Source: Fistulifera solaris (Eukaryota > Bacillariophyta > Bacillariophyceae > Naviculales > Stauroneidaceae). Taken from it: a DNA stretch of 64,000 nucleotides. The translations under genes and the position numbers were made by a program. The stretch lies in NCBI GenBank assembly GCA_030295235.1, contig AP026123.1, positions 1,178,001 through 1,242,000 on the forward strand, given 5' to 3'. The notes below the pieces were generated by a model. It was not told the origin of the DNA and ran no database searches. It saw only the letters and a program-made list of their open reading frames with translations. This document shows, piece after piece, positions 56,804 through 64,000 of the stretch (position 1 is its first letter; each line of letters begins with the position of its first letter).

Positions 56804-57499
56804 GTTCACCCGGCTCTGAGTTTGATGGCTACGAACGAGTTCTTCGTGGCAACTTGATGGCTAGATTTGTGAGAGCGGGGTGAGTGAACAGTCCTTGACC
56901 ATCAATAAGTTGTCCTGCATCGATTCAGTGAAATGAACATGAAGTGGAGGAAAGGAGTCAGATTTTGAAATCATGAGGTGAGCCACAACGGGAGTGTGCA
57001 AATGGTAGTACAAATCGCATCTAGTCTAAGAGATAGTGTAGACTGCATTCGTGAAAGATTGGTTCAACGTGGACATGTTCACGTGGCGATTTTAGTCCGG
57101 CACACTCGCCTCATAGAAATCCTACGAGAGCGACGGCTGTTTATTTGTCCGACCGCGCTTGCTCATCCCAAAGACGGACAATCATGACGTCACCTTTGTT
57201 CCACCGTGTCATTGACTTTTCATTGGTTGCCGTGTTTCTTCATGCACGTACGGTGAACGGACGCAATGACCGTGACTGACTCTACCCGTGATTAACTAGT
57301 GTCAATAATTATCTCAATACAAAGAAATCTGTCCCGCGTACGTTATCTCTTATCTCTAATAACGTTGCCACCAAACAAAAACAAACAATAACAAACCACA
57401 AAAAGCAATAACGCGGCAAACAAACCAACGTTTTGATTCGAACAGTAACATTGATTATAAGCGATTCAATACGATACAAAGCTTTGCAAGAAAAGAAAA
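56804..57499. other. Divergent promoter region
   Basis: About 700 bp between two divergent genes. The last 120 bp before the uL24 start are very A-rich with AACAAA-type units, consistent with a 5' UTR. No other feature seen. Confidence 0.45.
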
Positions 57500-58024
57500 A
57501 TGTCAGCTCGTATGCGACTTACTAAGATCATGGCGAAGGCAGGCTCGCGCAGCAAGCTGAAGCCGGCGGCCGAGCAGGCGGCAGAGCGCACAAAGTGGAA
57601 TATTGTTCGAGGCGATAAGGTAGAAGTGATTGGGAATCATTCGGAAAAGGGGAAGCAGGGAGTGGTACTGCAAGTATTACGAGACCTGGATAGGGTCATT
57701 GTGGAAGGCGTTAATTTGGGTACCAAACACATCAAAGGCGATGCGGAGAGGGGCATCAAAGCTAGGAAAGTGCAGCGCGAAAGATCAATTCCGTATTCCG
57801 ATGTGAATCTAATTGACCCTGTTACGTTAAAACCCACCCGAATCACTCGGAAGTATCTTGAAGATGGGTCCAAAGTAAGGGTTGCGAAGAAGAGCGGGGC
57901 GATCATTCCTCGCCCTGAAATTCTGAACTATCGCAAGCGTCCAGTTAGTAGCCGTGTCACGGAATCCGACACGGTGGAAGAGGATGTGTGGGAACAAACG
58001 TATTTTCCCGCTGGATCAGTATAG
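57500..58024 (+). CDS. MRPL24: Mitochondrial ribosomal protein uL24
   Basis: 174 residues, single exon. A KOW motif is at about 33-60 (NIVRGDKVEVIGNHSEKGKQGVVLQVLRD), followed by VIVEGVNLGTKHIKG and a C-terminal extension (PTRITRKYLEDGSKVRVAKKSGAIIPRP) typical of mitochondrial rather than cytosolic uL24. The basic N-terminus is compatible with mitochondrial import; no ASAFAP leader is present, so plastid location is unlikely. Confidence 0.88.
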   Translation: MSARMRLTKIMAKAGSRSKLKPAAEQAAERTKWNIVRGDKVEVIGNHSEKGKQGVVLQVLRDLDRVIVEGVNLGTKHIKGDAERGIKARKVQRERSIPYSDVNLIDPVTLKPTRITRKYLEDGSKVRVAKKSGAIIPRPEILNYRKRPVSSRVTESDTVEEDVWEQTYFPAGSV

Positions 58025-58093
58025 AATAATCTGTTACAGTATGCATTGAACTCTTATGATGCTTTATTATGACTTCACTTGGTTGGGAGCCGG

Positions 58094-59839
58094 TTACGAG
58101 GATGGCTTGGTCATGAATCCCCAAAAGTATTCGTCCCAAGGGTCAGGACTTGAGCTTGCTGAACTATTGGGTAAGATATCAGTGATACGCTCGATGATAG
58201 TTCTGAGCATTTCGTATTTTTCGATTGACGCGGAATCATCCCTGTTCTGACTGAATTTGTTTGCTAGACTTGTGACAGTTTGTTGGGTACTCAGAGCAGC
58301 AGCTTGCATTCCATGTTTCAGGTCCCTATGATCGGTTCTTGCTAGGTGATGCTTCATTGCTCTCCAAAGGGCTTCACTATCCAAAAGGAGATCCGGAAAC
58401 TTGAGAGACCGAAGAAAAGTGACCAAGAGAGTCGAGCTCGGCACTGACTCTAAATCGATGGCCAGACAAACTTCTGCGACAGAGAGTACAGAAGCACAAA
58501 ACGAAACATCAAGCTGATCCGCAAATGCTAAATCAGTCTCATTTACGAATGCGGTTGCGAGTCCTTTCCAAAGTTTCGCGGATAATTTGAGAGCGCTTTG
58601 TTGGTTGAAATGCGGTGATGTGGCAAATAGCTCCATGGCATCTGATGCGATCACGGCCAAACGCACAGCACTATACACAATGTTACCACTTGATGAGGTA
58701 TCTGTGTTTTCCGAGGCTCCCAGCACACTTGGCTCCAAACTAGTACTCGCTTTGTCGGGTTCCACTTTGTGTTGAATGCGAATAGACATCGCGCTGTCGA
58801 TTTTGTCGAGAGTCAATTCGACAAGATCGTGGATATACATTTCGACTTCACTCCATAGGTGAAACATCTGCCTACTTTGTTCGTTCTTATCGGTCGAGTA
58901 TTCGTTTTGACCCATGAACGAGCCGAATACACTAGAATGCTCTCCGCTCGAATGGACAGAATCTCCGTTCGTGGCCTTACAATAAGTCATCGGCAGAAGC
59001 TGTCGGATCATCAAAGCAATCAGGTTGTGCCACAGCAAAACAGTTTCTGATGTAGATGCTTCTTCTTCATTGAACGACATTGAAGCTGTTTTGATTGCGG
59101 ATCTCAGGTCACGAAAGCAATGCGCCAGACTTTCGCCGGATTGTTGTATCGGATTATTTTCGCGAGGATTGTTGCCCGGAGAGGAGCAATATCTTCCGCC
59201 TTGACTGTTATCCTCGTATGTGTCCCAATGATGCGTAAGAATCTTCAACCAAGGCAGGCAAATTGAGTTTTCGAATGAATTCGTTTTGCTTCGCTGCATC
59301 TGATGCTCTTCTCCGTACTTCAGGATCCGACGAAGTATAGAACGGAGATGCTCCGGATGATACGATACGGTGCTCCCGGCGAGAATATCGGTAGTAGTAT
59401 TCAGTACTGTAGTTGCGAGTTCAAGCGCGTAGTCGTCGTCGAAGGGAAACTTCAACTTTGTTACCAACTGAATCAAGCTGTTCTGCAACTTGTGCGAAAT
59501 CGGGAAAGCGTCATGTTGTGTGTGACTTTCTACAGCGGAGTATCTCTCCTGTATTTCCTGAATTTGTGTCAAGCATCGATGCAAATGCCGTAAGCATCGA
59601 CGCAAACTATGACGCTCCGACTGGTGATGCGGAAAAACTTCGTTGACGGCTTTCTCGATATCCGAAACGGAGCACAAAACACCGGAATTCGGTCGCAATT
59701 GCTCATCGCTCAGTAGGCCATCGAGACTGGTAAGTTCTTCAATCAATACAGTTAGTTTCACTTCCAGAGGCTCCATGTTGATCGTACTGCGCCTCCTTCG
59801 GTAACCATGGACGAAGAATGAAGACGGCGTTTTTGTCAT
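58094..59839 (-). CDS. Large helical protein of unknown function
   Basis: I do not recognise this 581-residue protein (single exon, ATG 59839; a second ATG 21 codons later). It is predicted all-helical with regularly spaced Leu, no membrane segment and no motif known to me. Features: a His-rich stretch near 70-90, an acidic/Ser-rich loop near 365-390 and a C-terminus ending DPWDEYFWGFMTKPSS. It could be a HEAT-like scaffold (weak). Convergent with uL24 and divergent from the cold-shock gene. Confidence 0.6.
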   Translation of the reverse strand: MTKTPSSFFVHGYRRRRSTINMEPLEVKLTVLIEELTSLDGLLSDEQLRPNSGVLCSVSDIEKAVNEVFPHHQSERHSLRRCLRHLHRCLTQIQEIQERYSAVESHTQHDAFPISHKLQNSLIQLVTKLKFPFDDDYALELATTVLNTTTDILAGSTVSYHPEHLRSILRRILKYGEEHQMQRSKTNSFENSICLPWLKILTHHWDTYEDNSQGGRYCSSPGNNPRENNPIQQSGESLAHCFRDLRSAIKTASMSFNEEEASTSETVLLWHNLIALMIRQLLPMTYCKATNGDSVHSSGEHSSVFGSFMGQNEYSTDKNEQSRQMFHLWSEVEMYIHDLVELTLDKIDSAMSIRIQHKVEPDKASTSLEPSVLGASENTDTSSSGNIVYSAVRLAVIASDAMELFATSPHFNQQSALKLSAKLWKGLATAFVNETDLAFADQLDVSFCASVLSVAEVCLAIDLESVPSSTLLVTFLRSLKFPDLLLDSEALWRAMKHHLARTDHRDLKHGMQAAALSTQQTVTSLANKFSQNRDDSASIEKYEMLRTIIERITDILPNSSASSSPDPWDEYFWGFMTKPSS

Positions 59840-60130
59840 TTTTGTGGTGCGAAGATACGGTGGGGCTTTATGTACTATGTGAGTTTGTGTGGATTTCTGT
59901 AGAGGTGCGGTATCCGTTCGCTTATTCCCGCACCTTCAGCAGCTAGCAGAAAGCACCAGTGCGACAAGTATTTCATTCGCGCCAAAAATAATACGGAGTA
60001 GTCACGAGCTGCGTGTTGGAGACGTTATTGGCCGCAGCGCAGCGGATGCCGGATACGCCACGGGCACCGTCGCGTCGACGCGAGGGTCACAAAAATTGGA
60101 GGCTGGCGTAGCACAACAAGCTTGCGAACC
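59840..60130. promoter_or_regulatory. Divergent promoter region
   Basis: About 290 bp between divergent starts; GC-richer than other spacers here, which could reflect a shared promoter. No known motif recognised. Confidence 0.35.
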
Positions 60131-61220
60131 ATGGCGAAAATCAGCGGAACTGTGAAGTGGTTTTCTAACAAGAAAGGTTTCGGCTTTCTTGCGCCCACTT
60201 CAGAGAATGCCCCGACCAGTGATGAGATCTTTGTGCATCACTCGAGCCTGCAGATGGTCGAAGGGGCATACCGAACTCTCGTAAGTCCAAACGGAATCTC
60301 GATTATAGGAACCTCGCATTTTCTCCTTTGTTGTACTTTCATCGGCATAGTTGCGCCTGTTTGGTAGAACGTGAGACCCATGAGAATTCCATCTGTTTTT
60401 GCAATCGGTGAAATGTGTCGAACTGACATTTTCAATCTTTTCTTATGCTTGTCGATTATTTGCTTACCAGGCTGAAGGATCCGAAGTAGAGTTCGAAGTT
60501 GAGAAGGATGACAGTGGAAAATTGAAAGCCATTAACGTGACGGGTAAGGATGGAGCTTTGTTGGAGCCGCCTTCGCGCGATAAGAAGCGAATTCGCAAGC
60601 CAAAGGCTGGAGGCAACTCGGGAGATGAAAAGCCGAGTGCGAAATCGGACAAGCCGAACGGTAAAGGAAAGGGAGAAAAGAAGGCCGCCCCAGCCCGTGA
60701 ACCTCCGTTTCACTCGGTCATTCCTGACGATTTGAAGGCCAAAATCAGTGAGAAAGGCGTCAAGCTCGTTAGAAACACAGTCGACGTAGCCTTGGGTGGC
60801 TCGAGAATTAAGCTTGGCCAGGGCGGATATGCGAGCCTTGTTGATGCTAAAGGTGTAGTCGGCGAGGGCTCTTACACTTGCGACGAGTCTGCCAAAATCA
60901 CCTTTAGCTGGGAGAAATCCTTGGTATTTGAAGGGGGGAGCGTGGAAATTAGGCGATGTCTCGAAGCTGTTGGGATCACTTTCGCTCGCTGATGGTAAGA
61001 TTGTTTGTCTTTAATTGCGCCATTGAATTGTGTTTACTGACAGTCTTTCCTCCCAAAAGATGCGATTACGACAGTGGGGGCTGACGAAACTCCAGAGAAG
61101 CTCTGGGGAAGCGATAAGCCCGACCCGAAGGACATGTTTGCGGAGCATGGTTTCAAAATGAAGAAGGTGATTCTTTCTCGTCCCCGAAGCAGTCGTTATC
61201 GTGGTAACAAGTCAGAATAA
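60131..61220 (+). CDS. Cold-shock-domain nucleic-acid-binding protein
   Basis: Exons 60131-60280, 60471-60994 and 61060-61220. The cold-shock domain spans residues 1-90 and is split by the first intron: GTVKWFSNKKGFGFLAP (RNP1), DEIFVHHSSL (RNP2) and EVEFEVEKDDSGKLKAINVTG. A Lys/Gly/Pro-rich linker follows, then a second region with VDVALGGSRIKLGQGGYASLV that is not part of a normal CSD protein, and a basic tail (ILSRPRSSRYRGNK). The end of exon 2 appears one base out of frame at the G3 run near 60971-60973; removing one base gives a product of about 277 residues that continues across the second intron. RNA chaperone role inferred from the domain. Confidence 0.8.
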
Positions 61221-61903
61221 ATCTTTATTAAATATTAAGTTACAGATAAGTACTGTCTAAGCAATTGTGGAGAAGCGTTACCCACTTAGGAGTTAAAGAC
61301 TACTGCCGACTGATAGCCAATTTGCCTCGGAACTACGGAGTAAATTTTCAAACCCCCTCGATGATTGATTGTTGCAAGAATGTCAAAGTAAATTCAGATC
61401 GCCAGTTGCTAGTGAAACGCCTATCACGCTTAGAAGAGTGGCGCACATTCACACTTTGCACTAATTGATAGGTGTTTGACTATCTTATGAGCCAAAAGCC
61501 ACGCCTTGTAGCGCTTGTACTGTAGTTGCTGTCGCCCTAGTCCCTAGCTAGCTAAATTTCAAATTCGTTTGTCGTAGTGGGATTTTGTTCTTCATTAGCC
61601 CCAAACACAATCCTAAATATTTATTCCTAATTTAATTTTCCTGAATTGATTTCCCCTTGGTTGGCATGTGCGATTGATGACCACGACTATAAAGAGCAGA
61701 GTAGGAAATGCGAACCCTAAATTCTGGCCGGACAACGAAAAAGGGGCGGAGAACGGAAAGATTTCAGGTGCATCGTTCCGATGATAAAAGCAAACTATCA
61801 CAAAGCAGCGAAGATTGTATTCGGTTTGGTTTCTTTTGCAGAGAAATCGGAGACGTTTCTTGTAAAATCAATCACATTCCACATTCTTTGAAGGCAATCA
61901 ACA
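61221..61903. other. Intergenic spacer
   Basis: About 680 bp; no repeat, RNA or supported frame. Confidence 0.5.
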
Positions 61904-63297
61904 ATGTTCTTGTTCTTGACGTTTCTTCTGCTCGTTTGCAATGCTCTTCACAAAGTGAATGCACAAAGTGCATGCTCTGAGGCGGGCATATTGCTCTGTA
62001 ACTCGACAAACCAGTTGTGTCAAATCGAAGCAACAAGCGGTGGCGAGCAGCTGGAGACCTGCTACGCGTGCCGTGAAGGCTACATCGAGCTTGGCAGGGC
62101 AATGGACTCGGCTGGCTGTATCGATCTTTCTACTTTAGATCTTGACTCGTTTATCGAGCGTTTCAAGGCTCAGTTTAACGCCGAAGAGTCTCTAGTCACC
62201 AACGAAGAGCGTCTGGAATTGCTACAGGCTGTAGCGAGCTACGTTTCTCAGCACAATGCCCAACAACCTCCTCCTGCATTCTTTTTTAGGATTGAATAAA
62301 TTTTCGGCTGACAACAAAGACGAAGCGAAGCAGATACGAGGATATAAGCAAACGGACGACCCAGCTGTTCTTCAAGACCTTCCGCTTTATCAGTTTGGCG
62401 ATGAAGATGATATTCCTCCCGATGCGGTTGATTGGGTTGCGCAAGGAGCTGTTACCAGCGTGAAAGATCAGGGCCGGTGTGGTTGTTGCTGGGCTGTTGC
62501 TGCAGTAGGTGTTATCGAAGGCGCGGCAGCAATAACTTCCAACTATTCTTATCTACAAAGTGTCAGTTTTCAGCAAATGATCTCGTGCAGCGATGTGTAC
62601 AATCAAGGATGTGACGGCGGATTACCTGGGCTAGCGCTGTTGTATTCTATAGCAAACCAGTATGGTGGTATGTCAATCCTCAATGACTATGGATTCTCCG
62701 ATGAGCGAGGAGAAACAACAACGGAGTGCAAAATGACTGAAGATTTACTGAAGGTCGTTATTGAAGAACCTTCATTGGTGGTTTCATCAAGCGTTCCCGA
62801 GTCATTTAATACGAGAATAAACAAGATGAAGAAAGCGGTAGCCAAAGGGCCCGTCAGTGTAGCAATGAAATCAAATTGTAAAGAAATGAGCTCCTACAGA
62901 AGCGGAATCCTAACCTCTGATGGTGATTGCGCGTGCAGTCCTGATATGGGTTACTGTCTCGACCACGCTATCCTAATGGTAGGCTACAACGATTCGCACA
63001 ATCCCCCCTTATTGGAAGCTGAAGAACAGCTGGTCGACGGACTGGGGCGAAGACGGCTATTTTCGCATCGCGCAAGCAAACCCATCAGGGAACTTCTCTT
63101 GGGGGTTGTTTGGTGTTCTTGCTGAAGGATCCATGGTGAAACAAGCGTTCAACAGTACGGAAGGGACGTTCGATATACCACAAGAAACAGATCTACTTCC
63201 CATGTGGGCGATCATCTTCATAACAGCTTTGGCGGGTCTCATTTGTGCGACGATCTGTTCTTTTGCAGTCAATAAACTAAGAAGTAAGGAACAGTAA
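61904..63297 (+). CDS. Papain-like cysteine protease with C-terminal membrane anchor
   Basis: C1A peptidase, about 463 residues. Signal peptide (FLFLTFLLLVCNALHKVNA), a Cys-rich N-terminal stretch, an I29-like inhibitor propeptide with HNAQQPPPAFFLGLNKFSAD, then the catalytic domain: KDQGRCGCCWAVAAVGVIEG (Gln and nucleophile Cys), GCDGGLPGLAL, CLDHAILMVGYN (His) and LKNSWSTDWGEDGYF (Asn). After the enzyme comes LLPMWAIIFITALAGLICATI, a membrane anchor with a short basic tail. Two one-base surpluses break the frame (T6 at 62282-62287; C6 near 63004-63009); both sit in conserved blocks. Likely vacuolar/lysosomal or surface protease. The CGCCW variant of CGSCW is unusual. Confidence 0.85.
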
Positions 63298-63299
63298 AA

Positions 63300-64000
63300 T
63301 CACCAAAATTTCCACCATGACATTCTGGCTTTTGTTGTGTTTCCAGAATCTTCTGTTTGAGCAGTAGGGCTGGGTACCGGTACCTCATCCTCGTGCACAT
63401 TCTCAGTATCTATATCCCTGTTAACTCGTGTCGCCGTTTGCTTTTGAAAATCTTTTCCATCATTTCTTGACTCAATTGCTGAGGACACCTGCTCTCGAGA
63501 CAGAGAAGAAACAGTGCTTTTGATCATCTGGACCCACTCCGAAACATGAAAAGTATCTAATAAACTTCCAGCAGTTTGCGGCGATTCAGACTCTCTTTTT
63601 TCTTCTTCCCATTTCGATCTGATATCAGCCATGGCTCTATTTCGAATACCACTTTGTTTGGAATCAGCACCGTCCTCTATTGACGTGTCGATCCCAAGCC
63701 GACGTTCTAATTGTTGAATGCGACGAAGCAGAGTCTCGGTAGAAACTTCATCTGAATTGTGTTGCGTTGTAGTCGTGATTAGCGGTGGTTTTGTGTCAGC
63801 TCTAGTGGTTTCCTTTTCACTACTAGTTTCCGTTTCACCTTCAGGGGATGCTTTTCCTAAAACCAGGTTGCGAACGACGTTCAAGGGTGACCATGATAAA
63901 CCATCCTTCGCTCCATGTTCCTCATTATTTGGATGCTCACTCAAAATCAGCTGCTTCTCTTGTCGTTCTCTTTGCTGCTTCCGGTACTTTTCGACGAGAG
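63300..64000 (-). CDS. Unknown acidic coiled protein, 5' end beyond the window
   Basis: The frame is open to the right edge, where it begins with a Lys/Gln/Arg-rich helix (EKYRKQQRERQEKQL), so the start lies outside; the TTG at 63944 is not a credible start. The visible 233 residues are Ser/Thr/Glu-rich and mostly disordered, with one short coiled segment (LLRRIQQLERRLG) and a Trp-rich end SWWKFW. No domain recognised. Convergent with the cysteine protease, with 2 bp between the stops. Confidence 0.6.
   Translation of the reverse strand, partial: LVEKYRKQQRERQEKQLILSEHPNNEEHGAKDGLSWSPLNVVRNLVLGKASPEGETETSSEKETTRADTKPPLITTTTQHNSDEVSTETLLRRIQQLERRLGIDTSIEDGADSKQSGIRNRAMADIRSKWEEEKRESESPQTAGSLLDTFHVSEWVQMIKSTVSSLSREQVSSAIESRNDGKDFQKQTATRVNRDIDTENVHEDEVPVPSPTAQTEDSGNTTKARMSWWKFW

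Noticed and set aside
1-64000. CRISPR arrays, tRNA or rRNA genes, retroelements or virus-derived genes
   Set aside because: Looked for by eye; no array spacing, cloverleaf with a GGTTCGAATC-like arm, reverse transcriptase, integrase or capsid motif was found. tRNAs could be missed without a covariance-model scan.

Overview
This is a gene-dense eukaryotic nuclear window, most likely from a diatom (inference). Support: short introns of about 65-90 bp with GTAAG-type donors; a plastid-type glutamine synthetase whose leader carries an ASAFAP-like SAFVP motif; a second small protein with a SAFTP leader; a fucosyltransferase-like type II membrane protein; a MYND-finger protein; and small disordered proteins of a kind I associate with diatoms. 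Nothing looks bacterial, organellar or viral.

Layout. 0.2-8.1 kb: GDSL esterase, a decayed copy of a proteasome subunit gene, PRPF4, a membrane-anchored methyltransferase and a Bax-inhibitor-like protein. 8.8-13.2 kb: a disordered protein, AP-3 sigma and a membrane protein of unknown role. 13.6-24.6 kb: three adjacent ubiquitin-system genes (USP32-like protease, OTU protease with a signal peptide, F-box/MSP/multi-TM protein). 24.7-29.1 kb: PP4 catalytic subunit and dymeclin. 29.4-34.2 kb: satellite arrays around a Tim17-family gene and an SGNH-like gene. 34.4-45.8 kb: plastid protein, class IV aminotransferase, NMD3, glutamine synthetase, radical-SAM-like protein, lipase-like protein, MYND protein and PSMB1. 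45.9-54.3 kb: C2-domain membrane protein, disordered proteins, a TIR element and the fucosyltransferase-like gene. 54.6-64 kb: ArfGAP, a small diatom-type protein, mitochondrial uL24, an unknown helical protein, a cold-shock-domain protein, a membrane-anchored cysteine protease and a gene cut by the window edge.

Functional themes: protein turnover (USP, OTU, F-box, PSMB1, cysteine protease), membrane traffic (AP-3 sigma, dymeclin, ArfGAP, C2/TM protein), RNA and ribosome biogenesis (PRPF4, NMD3, uL24m) and plastid nitrogen assimilation (GS). There is no sign that these form one pathway; most neighbours look independently transcribed.

Two window-wide observations matter. First, about 20 otherwise well-conserved coding regions contain a one-base reading-frame change, nearly always at a run of the same base, which points to residual sequence errors, not gene death. 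Second, a repeat of about 330 bp lies directly upstream of PSMB1, of its pseudogene and of AP-3 sigma, always in the same orientation to the downstream gene, as if a promoter block had been copied.
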